64,000 nucleotides of DNA from Topomyia yanbarensis. Taxonomy: Eukaryota; Arthropoda; Insecta; Diptera; Culicidae. Location of the stretch: assembly GCF_030247195.1 (NCBI RefSeq), contig NC_080670.1, positions 157,678,580 to 157,742,579 of the forward strand. Direction: 5' to 3'. The notes beneath the pieces were generated by a model. It was given only the letters and a program-made list of their open reading frames with translations. It had not been told where the DNA came from and ran no database searches. This document shows, piece by piece, positions 53,861 to 64,000 of the stretch; position 1 is the first letter of the stretch, and every line of letters begins with the position of its first letter. A program made the position numbers and the translations under genes.

Positions 53861-54215
53861 CGTTTAGACAGCGCCGCAACTCATTCCAGTTGGTCTGAGT
53901 TTAATCCCAGTCGCGGTCGTTGAGATTTTTCTTAGGTGAAAAAATCTGCGGTCACGTCTTCCTTCGGAAGGGAAGTACACCCGTTGGATATATAGTCCAG
54001 ATAGTGGAGTCACTGCTTTGACGTCGCTCATGAAGAAGTAGAATCCAACTTCTATTCTTACTAACACATAGCCTCCTCCCGTGATAGTTGTGGAGTGCGC
54101 AGTAATATATACGGCTTCTAGCAAAAGCAAGTATCGGACTAACATTCCCTCCCTTTCCTTCCGCGATTTACGTTCAGGTCTGGCCGGCGCCGGTATTGAC
54201 CAATAAACACTTTAA
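53861..54215. repeat. SINE-like repeat, copy 2 of the 17780-18000 family
   Basis: GAGTTTAATCCCAGTCG near 53900 resembles a tRNA-type B box (RNA polymerase III). The segment 54060-54215 then shares CTCCTCCCGTGA, ATATACGGCT, CGGACTAACATT and CTGGCCGGCGCCGGTATTGA with 17780-18000. A Feilai-like SINE is possible but unproven. Confidence 0.5.
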
Positions 54216-55175
54216 AATTACCAGATATTTCGATACTCCCAAGCACAATTATCTACTGATTCCCTGTGGCCATTTAAATACTAAGAGGACCAAAGAAACC
54301 TTCGTTTTAACCCCCTCCTCCCCCTCCGTGGCAAATTTTGAACCCCTCTTTGCGATGTCAACGTAAATTTTCCAATTTTGTCATTTGCTCACACAATGTG
54401 CCACAAAGAGCGAAATAAACTGATGAAAAATAGAGCATCACAAAAACGCTGCGATGTGCAGAACGACCGCACAAAGAGAAACTTGAAAACGAAAAAGAGA
54501 AAGATCTGTGCACCAAGAGTTGCACAATTTCGTTCAAAGAGTCACCTTGAAGAGCCACTTTTTTGTGCTTCCCCTCACTGGCAAGCAGGTAGGAAGGTGA
54601 ATCAAACTACAATTCAGAAAAGTTAGATCGGAAGAACGTTTTTAAAATGTTTTTTGGTTGCTTTCTCTGCTTCCGTGCTCGTGGGACTAAGATTCACACT
54701 AAAGAGCCTCTTTATTTCTACTCTTTGAGATGTGCAGCCATGGAGTAGAATACACGTATGGGAGCAGCACACACCGAAGTGAAGAGGTTTATTGTGAAAG
54801 AGAAGAGCGGTGGTTCGCATGAAAAGTGCAAAGAGCGTTTTTTATTCTTCTCTTTATTTGCTCTGAGGGGCATTACATCCCTGTTTATACGTTTTAGAGA
54901 TTTATCAGAATAAACCCAGTTATTTTCAAATAGTGGTTTACGAATCAATTCTTGTAACTTATTTCGTTATATTTCACATTCTTTGGATAAATCTGGACAA
55001 ATTCTCTGAAGTATGGATCGGAAGAAAAAAAAAACCTCCGCGGCCAAGGGGCAGGTTCGCTTTCCAACCTCGCACATAAGTTTCTAAAGAGATTTTTCTA
55101 GCCCGAAAAGAGGTGAATGACCATAAGGTTGAAACTTCTATAATCGCAATAAAAACATAAATCTATATACCGAGA
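54216..55175. other. Non-coding, nothing firm
   Basis: CATTACATCCCTG near 54880 looks like a right hAT end, but no left end with a duplication was found. Confidence 0.4.
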
Positions 55176-55619
55176 CGACGCACAGTGGGGCGAAAGTGAA
55201 AAAGACGGTCAAAAGTCTTTCCTGAGTTTCACAGATGTTTTCATGCTATGATGTCTTCAGGAAAGTTTCCTTTTTTTTTGCTCGGAATCTTATAAATTAA
55301 TTTATTTTGAACAACTTTGATGAACATATCCGCCATCTATATATTTTTCCTTAAGAAATATGTACGTTGCACCTTGAAATCAGTTTTTTATCTTTCTCTT
55401 CTACAACTTAATTTTTTCTACATTGGTATGTTCTAGAAAGTTTTAGATATCGTCAAGACACATAACTTTTCTGAAGACTCCAATGATATATGACAAGTGT
55501 TTCGGGATATAGATCGTTTTTTCTTTAAAAAATGGTCATTTTCATTACAAAATTTCTCAAAATTGTGAAACATTGTGAACCAAAACTCAGAATGATTAAA
55601 TTCACCATATTATGTAATA

Positions 55620-56113
55620 CACTCAGGTTTTTTTTTACGCGGGGGATACGAGCCGCGTAAATGAAAACCGCGTAAATGAAAACCGCGTAAATTTCAAAAT
55701 CCGCGTAAATGAAAACCGCGTAAATTTCAAAATCCGCGTAAATGAAAACCGCGTAAATTTCAAAATCCGCGTAAATGAAAACCGCGTAAATTTCAAAATC
55801 CGCGTAAATGAAAACCGCGTAAATTTCAAAATCCGCGTAAATGAAGACCACTTAAATTTAAGAATCCGCGATAAAGGGAAGCTCATTGATGGATACCGCG
55901 TAAATTCCAAAATCCGCGTAAATGAAAACCGCGTAAATTTCAAAAACCGCGTAAATGAAAACCGCGTAAATTTCAAAAACCGCGTAAATGAAAACCGCGT
56001 AAATTTCAAAATCCGCGTAAATGAAAACCGCGTAAATTTCAAAATCCGCGTAAAAAAAAACCGCGTAAAAAAATACCGCGCAAAAAAAAACCGCGTAAAA
56101 AAAAACTTGAGTG
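55620..56113. mobile_element. ACGCGG minisatellite MITE, copy 2 (inverted relative to copy 1)
   Basis: TA (55618-55619, 56114-56115) bounds 494 bp. The ends CACTCAGG... and CACTCAAG... and the order of variant repeat units match copy 1 at 12633-13090, with about one more 33-bp unit. The right arm of the host element shows the empty TA site. Confidence 0.9.
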
Positions 56114-56274
56114 TATATGTAAGCGAAGTATAGCAACCCGGACTTTTCGGGTTTTTTACTTTTCATGCATTTTTTACTGCATAATGTATGGATATTTCAC
56201 AGTATCTATAGAATGCACATTAGTAAATCAACACGTCATAATACAGAATACTAAACTCAATGCAAAATATATCT

Positions 56275-56505
56275 CGCGTTTTTTTTGAGAAGGGCCAATA
56301 AGCATGCTGTTAAAATTCACTTTGAGAGAAAATTCCGGAAAAACCGTAACTTTCCTAGAATGGATGTTAACATTTTATTAAAGAGAAATGTTTTCGCTTT
56401 CGTCTGTTGGAGTACATTTTAATAGGCAATTAATGGTTTGACCAGAGTTTCCTCTCAAAGTGAATTTTGACAGTGTGCTTATTGGCCCTTCCTAAAAACA
56501 CGTGT
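56275..56505. mobile_element. MITE nested in the Transib-like left arm
   Basis: AAGGGCCAATAAGCATGCTG (left) and its near inverse with GTGTGCTTATTGGCCCTT (right), plus facing TTCACTTTGAGAG blocks, mark an inverted-repeat element. The right arm lacks it (AAAATATATCTTCTATTA is continuous there), so it is an insertion. Exact borders and duplication are uncertain. Confidence 0.65.
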
Positions 56506-57562
56506 GATTTTTTTCTATTATCAACAATTAACATGTAAAAACAATGAAAGTAAATGAAGCAATAATTATACATTCGAAGGACACTCAAATTGCTTTTTAC
56601 GCGGGTATAAAAGCAATCCAATAGTTGATTGCATTAGTATTATGAGTACTTTATTGTGAATTATTGAAAATAAAAGAAAATACACGTGAAAGCAAATATC
56701 ATTCTAAATCACTCTCAGAGCTTGAGTATTGTGGATTCGTGAGTTACTGGATTGCTGACTCTTACGAAGAATGAGAGGGATAATGCCAAATTTTTATAAT
56801 CTTTACAAGATTTTAGTTTTAGTCATTCAATATAAAATACTTCTAATGTATAATTAGTGCTTTATACACTTTCACTATTTTTACATGTTGATTGTTGATA
56901 ATAGAAGATATATTTTACATTGAGTTTAGTATTCTGTATTATGATGTGTTGATTTACTAATGGGTATTCTAAAGATACTGTGAAATATCCATACATTATG
57001 CAGTATAAAAATGCATGAAAAGTAAAAAACCCGAAAAGGCTGGATTGCTATATTTCGATTACATATACTACATAACATGGTGAATCTAATCATGCCGAGT
57101 TTTGGTTCACAATGTTTCACAATTTTGAGAAATTTTGTGATGAAAATGACCATTTTTTAGAGAAAATATGTGTTATGTGTCTTGACGATATCTAAAACTT
57201 TCTAGAACATACCAATGGAGAAAAAATTAAGTTTTAGAAGAGAAAGATAAAAAACTGATTTTAAGGTGCAACGTACATATCTCTTAAGGAAAAATATATA
57301 GATGGCGGATATGTTCATCAAAGTTGTTCAAAATAAATTACTCTATAAGATTCCGCGCAAAAAAAAATTTTTTTGTCGTCGAGCTAAAAAACATTTGTTT
57401 TTAAATGACAGTTGCACCTTAAGAAAAATTAAGGTGCTTATCCTAAAAGATGTAGGATGTAGTCCTAGGAAACTGTCCTGAAGACATCAAAGCATGAGAA
57501 CATCTGTGAAACTCAGGAAAGACTTTTGGCCTCTATTTTCACTTTCGCCCCACTGTGCGACG

Positions 57563-60285
57563 CTAAAAATCTCTTTCAGAATATTCCAGATAAATTTGGA
57601 AGGTTAAGACTCCTACTTTTATCCCACTTTGATCGAAAGTGCACTTTTGTATTGAAGTGCGCAAAACCTTCCTTATTTTAAATTTTAAGTTTTGTCTTTA
57701 TGTCCAATATTTATTGAAAAATATTATGAAAAGTCAGAAAGGTTTGTAGCGCGAATTTCTTGTAGTTATATAACAAGTTTTTGTGGGGTGACACGTTACA
57801 ATGCCGCAGCTATCACTTGCCGGCGTAATTTCAAAAACGACAAAATCGACGATATAATAACAATTTGTTATCTCTCCCAAAAAAATAAATTTGGCTCTCT
57901 TGTATCATTACATATAATTTTATTGACTAGTCGATAGGTACTCCTAACTATTTATCGTGTTTAGGAAAAACAAAATTTTGTCGACTGAAACGAAATATCT
58001 ACCATAATGGAGGTTTCATTGTGTCAGTGGTATTCAAAGTATGTTTTTAGTCTCGCTATCTTAAAACAAATGTTATCAATTTCTACGAAAAAGTTCAACA
58101 TATGCCCGAAACAACAAATGGAATAGCCACTTTACAAATGGAATAGCTGAATTTAGTTGTTTGCAGTAATTTGAAGATTGTTATGAATTGATGCACTAGT
58201 AAGATTTAGCAGAGCACTTACGATTGATCTTTGAATTGGTTGACTTTATAATTGTAGCTTGAATCTTCCATAGCACATGAGCTACTAGACGGCCGTCCTG
58301 AAAATCTCGATAGCTTAAATAATTTTATTTGCCAGCATAAAAAGTAAAATATAAGTGCATTTAGAAGCATCCTTTGAATAAAATATTGCAACTATTCTTT
58401 AAATTGACGTGTTGAGTTATTCCGGTATTTTTGCATATCTACACAAATCGGGCTTGAATAGAGTTTTAGGCAATGGAAAATATTTAAACATCACATATAT
58501 ATTCTTGTATGATAGCACTGAAAAAGACTTTTGTCAGTAAAATAAAATCTTTTAGGCATTGAAACAAATATGTCTGTTCGTAATATATCAACAGCCCTTA
58601 TTTTGACAATAAATAGTAGCTGATGCTCCCAGTAAGAGAAAAACATTCTACCAATACGTGGGGCATATGTTCAATGAACCCCCATCATTCCTAATTTGAT
58701 GTTATGGACTGTTCCTACATTCCAAATAAGAATAAATTGACAATCATGGATACCATCGTAGCTTTGCCCCAAACAAAGAATTGTTATTTTACCTGACTAG
58801 AATAGTAGAATACAGTCTTTCAGAAGATTAACGATTACTCATTCGAATTTACAGTCTAAAGTGTATTCTACTTCACTTCGATTATGTCTCTGGCATTACC
58901 TACGCATCCGTATCATTTTTTAAGATTTATAACGAATGTGCATAGTGCATATATGAAAAACTAATCTGGTTCTACTGGGTTTAGCACACGCAATTTTTTA
59001 AAAGGGTGAAGAGATTTCCCGGTAGTAGAGATATCATGTAAGAATCTTGGAGAATATGCGATTTGAAGCACGTTATCTGCGTTAGTTTTTCTTTCGTTTC
59101 GTGGGTTTCAATAGAGATTCGTGAATGGCTTGATGTTATTTGTATTTAACGGTCTGTCATTTTTAGTTTTATCGATGTTTCATGATTGCAACGTTGACTC
59201 ACCGCCGCTGTTCTCTTCTTAAGCAACTTATCTATGTTTTCAGTCATAATCCTAGAAATGCTGCTCGCACTGCGTCAGAATGAATCTAAAACCACCAACA
59301 ACATCGGTTTGAAAGCGTAGTCGAATCACAGTGCAATTTCTTTCGATTCATCTCAAATGTAATCGGAATGTAAAGCAGTGCGGATTAGTGTATGCAACGC
59401 TTAATGTAATTACGAGACCAATGGTAGTCATAAAATCGATCTGAGAATATTGGAACCTATTGTTTACCTTGTTTTGAAAGCACTCAGAGCAGAATTCCTT
59501 CTACTGATACCAGCCATTATGCACGATGCCTATATTCGCTAATCGTTACACTTATGCTCTAGTCTTCTGTGAATCCGATTGACTACTGTCACAATCGGAG
59601 TCTGTTATCAGTGATGCCCGTACATTTTCAGTATTTGTCAAAGTTCTGTTTTCTTATCAGCAAAAATCTTGTCCGACGCGTGCAAGTTCGGCTTCGCAAC
59701 AATTAATGAAACTGATCCGTGCTATTTGAAAACAATTGCCCTGTGGTTGGTTGTTCAGAAAAATTAGCATACCGAGGAGTACATACCCAAAATAAAGCCT
59801 ATTATCTTGTAGACAATAAATCAAAAAAAAAAATACCCGAATAGAAAGATGGATGTTATTAAACGACTTAAGGATCTGTATATTTCGGGATTTTTTTCTT
59901 GGCGCAATAAAAAGATAAATCGAGGTTTTGTTAATTGGGATTTATAACATAGAATGAACAACAAAAAACATTTTTTTCGAGTTTTTTGCCACAAGCTGGC
60001 GACTGTGAAGCATTTTTCCCCATGCTCGTTTTTTAGGAAGGGGTCCACGGCCGGAAAATTATCTCCCGTAATTTTTGACCTAGAGCCAAAAATTTAAGTT
60101 TTTCTAATTCCTTATGACAATAGCAAGCGGCGACGTACGATCAAAAATCATTTGTTCATTGTGGCAGAATTGAAATCTTGAACATTTATGTATCGTTTTC
60201 GTCTTCCATGTTTTGGGATATCATTTCTAACATCCTAAAGCACATTTTAGACTAATAAATAAAAAATCGATTTTTTTAAACTCCC
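57563..60285. other. AT-rich non-coding, no gene seen
   Basis: Only chance ORFs. No element ends recognised. Confidence 0.45.
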
Positions 60286-60289
60286 TTAA

Positions 60290-60491
60290 GGACGAACAAG
60301 TGTTAGTGAGAAAGTCGAAAACGAAAAAAGCATTTTTTTTCTACACTGTGTACTAGATCTTCACAAAAACAAATCAGCGGTACTGTAACAATATTCTACA
60401 TAACCTGATTGATTTTCATAAAGTTCCAACACACGGTGTGAAAAAAACTGCTTTTTTCGTTTTCGATTTTCGCACCATTGTTCGTTCCGCC
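60290..60491. mobile_element. TTAA-flanked MITE
   Basis: TTAA (60286-60289, 60492-60495) bounds 202 bp. The arms include TCGAAAACGAAAAAAGCA on the left and its exact inverse on the right, with GGACGAACAA facing TTGTTCGTTCCGCC at the ends. Confidence 0.6.
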
Positions 60492-60495
60492 TTAA

Positions 60496-61970
60496 TAAAA
60501 TTCCATCCCGAAACGATAATAACAAACGCATTTAAAACCTTTCAATATCACATTCATGTTAACTGCAATCTATAAAGAACTGTTACGCAAAAAGTAAAGC
60601 GAAGTCTACCTATAGAGCAGAACCAGAATTTAGCTCTAGTAAGTTAGTATACTAAGCAAGCATAAATTGTAATGTATACTAACTCAATCGCGTGAGAAGA
60701 AACTTATCCTTAATCCAGCCATATCCCCTGTCCTTCAGTATATCGGGCAAACAAGTGGACCATCCTGATATTAGTTTTGGGCGCAGTAAATTCAACTTTT
60801 TGCGAACCCCATTAACTGAAAACCCAATTCATTCATTCAACGACACTGGTAGTTACTTACTAACCTCATCGAACCCCTCTCTGAGAGCCACTTCTTGGTA
60901 GCGATAGCACTGCCAAACATTTTCGCTATTAATTTGGGAAATCCTCTTCAGATGACCGACTCTTATACACTGCTCAGGTCTCTGGCCGCCGTGGCTCAAG
61001 ACCCTCAAACGAACTGTTCACTATGTCTTCGACCTTGAAGCGCACGTTTACTTTACTCCCACCACTTCCGAAATATCACTTCCGATCAATCCGTTTTAAC
61101 CGCTTGCTGGATCCGTGATGTCCACAAGACTGGACAATTATGGCACCCGACCCGTTCAATGTCGTTGAAAGGTGTCAAATTGAATTACCGTTTCGTGTGG
61201 CTCTACTTTTTTTATCAAACAGTTTCCCTCCACCATTTGCCTGCACGCGAGCACGCACGAGGCGGGAAACTGTGTAGGCCGGAGTCACGTGTTCGGCGAC
61301 GCAGCTCAGAATCGAATGTTGTGAACCTCCAGCAGGTTGACATTGACTGTCCATGTGTTTGCTATGCTAGCGGTCGTAAAAATACATTTCGATCTATTAT
61401 TCGGAAGGAAACCTAGCCGCTGTATGGAGAAAGATAATGTAGAAGGAATTTTCGCATGAATTTGCCAGTATAGGAAAGCGAAAGTTCACCATGTCTTCGA
61501 AAGGCAGAAAGTGAAATGTGATACATGTTCTACATCAGGAATCGATGCACTTGATGCTTATTATAATTGGAAGTTCTCATAGCGAGTGACTTACTGTAAT
61601 CATTATTATCATAAGATGCATTTCAAGGGTACTATGATCGAAAAGCTGCCAACACTGGGAACAATTGACATCAATTTTCAAAATCAACGAAAAGTGGATG
61701 TGTAATAGCAAGTCATAACGAACGAACTAAGATTTGTTATTGTCATTGTCATTCATTGTGAAGTACAACCGATAGTATCGAATAAAGACATGTTTAAATT
61801 TTCGTAGAAAATTCAGTTAAAATCGATCTTCAGTTTTAGGATTGCACATATATTTCTATACATTTAGAGCTCTATCGGATTATGTAAAAAGAATTTATCC
61901 CAATTTAAATTTTGGTGCATCATAAGTACCACAATTAAATTATGTATACTGCAATGTGCGAAAATTGAAT
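60496..61970. other. Non-coding, no gene seen
   Basis: No ORF with recognisable features. Confidence 0.45.
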
Positions 61971-61973
61971 TTT

Positions 61974-62220
61974 TAAGCAAGAAATTCGACCGATACGTAT
62001 CGCGAAAACATTGAAAATGTCTACTCGAACTGTTCACCATGCTGTCAAACGGTACAATGAGCTTGACAGTTTAGAGGACCGTCCATGAAAAGACAGGAAA
62101 ATAATCGTGAGAACCACTAGAAACAGAATAATGCTTCATCGAGATTCTAGAGGTTCGATCCGGTCCATCATCGTCAACAACTTCCCGAAGCAGTTGTGTA
62201 AAAGTCAATAGAAGATATTT
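61974..62220 (+). pseudogene. Tc1/mariner transposase N-terminal relic
   Basis: The + strand reads KQEIRPIRIAKTLKMSTRTV then HHAVKRYNELDSLEDRP, the helix-turn-helix region of Tc1/mariner transposases. An in-frame stop follows. No catalytic core is recognisable here. Confidence 0.65.
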
Positions 62221-62300
62221 TGAGACTTTGGGGTAAATATTCAATATATTGTATTGCACCTATATTTCTCAAAAAGGTCTAGCGTTGTTTCAATTACAAG

Positions 62301-62601
62301 CAGGGGCGGCGAAACACTTCACGCCCGAGTGGGTAGAAAGCATAGGGTGAGGGGTCCATTAGTAAGGATTTTTTCCCTTTTCGCAATGCACACGCTTACA
62401 TTACATTCACATTAAATCACGTTCGTTTATGCAAATGGAATTGTGGTACATCGATGTTTTCAAATGTGTATAGTGCGAGATACATGCATTGCACATCTAA
62501 ATTTTTTGAAATGGTTCAAAATTTCGAGTGGGTAATTACCCACTCGGTTATTTTCGAGTGGATAGTACTACCCATACTACCCACGCTTTTCGCCGGCCCT
62601 G
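62301..62601. mobile_element. hAT MITE with perfect 8-bp duplication
   Basis: The ends CAGGGGCGGCGAAA and, inverted, CAGGGCCGGCGAAA are flanked by ATTACAAG (62293-62300, 62602-62609). It is 301 bp with an internal inverted GAGTGGGTA/TACCCACTC pair. Confidence 0.9.
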
Positions 62602-62609
62602 ATTACAAG

Positions 62610-63075
62610 CAACTACATATTAAGAAGACTGGAAACTCTGTTCAGAATCTGGAGACAGTAACAGCAAAACCTCCTCCGGGTAAAGGCGATACTTCTCACA
62701 GTATTGTACGCACAGCTTCCTGCCTTCCTCCAACAGAAGCGCTGAACGGTTTGTTGCTTCTCATTTGTAAGAGGGAATGAAAGACATCAGTTTACTGCAT
62801 TTGTATTAAAGTTATGGTTAAAGCATTAATCACTGTAGTGGCAGGCATGCATTGAATCTTTGTAGCTGTAATGACAAACCAGAGAATTTGGGTTCTGTTT
62901 TATTTTCAGAATAGCAGACTATCACCATCAATTATTTTATTAGCCCGTCTGCTTTCTCATCATGTACAGACCATAAGTCAAAAATCATACCACGCAAACA
63001 AACAATACTACCGTTCCGCTATAGCGTGTACGTGTAAACTATAAAACAGCAAAGTCCTGTTGTCCCCAACTGCGA
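62610..63075. other. Non-coding, nothing recognised
   Basis: No supported feature. Confidence 0.4.
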
Positions 63076-63079
63076 GTAA

Positions 63080-63830
63080 AATGAGTGAACCACAAAGTAC
63101 GGGAGAACCCAATCGCGATTGACTTTTTGCAGATCCGTCTTAGACCTACAGTGCGTGAGGTAAAACAGTTGCTCTAGGTGAAAATTAAACTAGTGCTTAC
63201 AAAAGCGTCACACATACAACTACATCATACGAGACAAGTAGTACTAATAACATACAACTCCTAAGCCAACTTACAACACAACGGGAAATATGAAAACGAC
63301 AAGATCCCCGTGCATATGGACCTTGATCTTGCGGAAATTCGCCTACATGATTTTACACGGATGTTGTTGATTCATGTCGAAGTATACAGAAGTAGAATCT
63401 GCCACAAGCGACACTTGAAGAAATTTTTTCCCTGGCATTTTTAACAGTGTTCGGGTGGTGAAAATGCGGCTGAAGCCGCCTATACCGTCTTACTTGATTT
63501 TCGAGGACAGAACATATCAAGGTGTTAACTACATACAAAGAATCCTAAGCACATATTCTGGGCAGACGCACACGTGCCAATTCTGTAACCAAACGACACA
63601 CTACGGTCAGCCAAGAGCCAAAAACTTAAGAGAATTCATCTATTTCGACCAACACTGCGAAACAGTCTTCGACATCTACAGATGCACCGTAGACAGCCAG
63701 CCAAAAAAATAAATGCCGAACAAACAATATTCCACGGTATCCCCAAGCTAACAGTTAACATACCTAGGGAAGAAATAAATAAGAAAGAGGACGACTATAC
63801 GAAAATCACTCGAAAACAAAAGTGCACCAA
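63080..63830 (+). pseudogene. LINE gag-like ORF1 relic
   Basis: Frame pieces in order read IRLRPTVREVKQLL, HMDLDLAEIRLHDF, MRLKPPIPSYLIFEDRTYQG and TCQFCNQTTHYGQ, the ORF1 pattern common in mosquito Jockey/I-type LINEs with a Cys/His knuckle. Several frameshifts. No ORF2 is visible before the window end. Confidence 0.6.
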
Positions 63831-64000
63831 AAAATAATAGCGAAAATCAAAGCTATTCTAGTGACGACATGGACGCAAACACGTACGAGGGAGAAGCCAG
63901 GCGGAATGATCATAAAGCGGCAGAGAGTAAAGCTGGCCATTTTTCACCACCAAGAAACAAGTAAATCGTTGCTTTTGTGCTATCTTATGACAAGCGGTAT

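Larger units (their letters stand above)
55181..57557. mobile_element. Transib-like foldback element with CACAGTG ends
   Basis: Both termini read CACAGTGGGGCGAAAGTGAA inwards. The perfect duplication CGACG lies at 55176-55180 and 57558-57562. The inverted arms extend with indels to about 56575 (left) and from 56848 (right), leaving a centre of about 270 bp. No transposase is seen. CACAGTG-like termini and GC-rich 5-bp duplications are hallmarks of Transib/RAG-type transposons, so a non-autonomous Transib-like element is the best fit. Two MITEs are nested in the left arm. Confidence 0.8.

Noticed and set aside
54880..54895. hAT-like right end CATTACATCCCTG
   Set aside because: No matching left end and no 8-bp duplication found upstream.
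55181..55215. Full recombination signal sequence (heptamer plus nonamer) at the Transib-like ends
   Set aside because: The heptamer matches but no nonamer-like stretch lies at a 12 or 23 bp spacing on either end.
55078..57585. Extra inverted match just outside the Transib-like element (about 20 bp of TTCTRAAGAGATTTTT)
   Set aside because: Short and AT-rich; it may mean insertion into another inverted-repeat element but is too weak to call.
1..64000. Prokaryote-type features (operons, Shine-Dalgarno sites, CRISPR, rho-independent terminators)
   Set aside because: Spliced genes with GT/AG introns and eukaryotic transposons show this is nuclear eukaryotic DNA.

Overview
This is a eukaryotic nuclear window, most likely from a culicine mosquito (Aedes-like). 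The reasons are compact 57-71 bp introns next to two very large repeat-filled introns, insect-like protein sequences, and dense RTE, R1/LOA, Jockey, BEL, Ty3/gypsy, Ty1/copia, Tc1/mariner and hAT remnants with many short inverted-repeat elements. The species is inferred, not proven. I see no rRNA, tRNA gene or CRISPR array.

Only two host genes can be supported. The first is a TMEM94 ortholog on the + strand. Its eight coding exons (4133-24542) splice in frame to about 1362 residues, and the last exon ends in a conserved C-terminus. A 15.3 kb intron (6650-21971) splits it and holds most of the mobile DNA of the left third. The second is an AMP deaminase (AMPD2-like) on the - strand. Five exons (49352 down to 36014) splice in frame to 665 residues plus stop, and an 11.2 kb intron (37893-49056) separates the first two. 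Its 5' exons lie outside the window or were not recognised. The two genes converge.

The rest is mobile-element archaeology. 1-4100: a LINE ORF1 relic and three small inverted-repeat elements upstream of TMEM94. 6650-21971 (intron): an RTE LINE split by a hAT-like element, a minisatellite-bearing MITE nested in another MITE, Jockey relics with two adjacent MITEs, a GC-rich block with two covarying stem-loops, and an internally deleted Ty1/copia element with both LTRs. 25640-27650: an R1-type LINE 3' end with a repetitive 3' UTR. 27700-35500: a LINE endonuclease relic, then a very young Ty3/gypsy element (LTRs identical by eye, target duplication intact, protease and RT N-terminus deleted) inserted into the gag of an older, decayed Ty3/gypsy copy. 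38390-39990: a BEL/Pao relic inside the AMPD intron. 47000-48100: a mariner relic interrupted by a TTAA-flanked element. 50800-57600: a mariner derivative, an almost perfect 85-bp-arm hairpin, and a 2.4 kb Transib-like foldback element with CACAGTG ends and a CGACG target duplication. This last element carries two further MITEs in one arm only. 58-64 kb: mostly AT-rich sequence with MITEs, a mariner relic and a LINE ORF1 relic.

The host genes show no sign of working together: one is an endoplasmic-reticulum P-type-ATPase-like membrane protein, the other a purine-cycle enzyme. The most unusual signals are the Transib-like foldback element with its built-in empty sites, the paired ACGCGG minisatellite MITEs, the covarying stem-loop pair at 16127-16329 and the near-perfect hairpin at 51820-51999.
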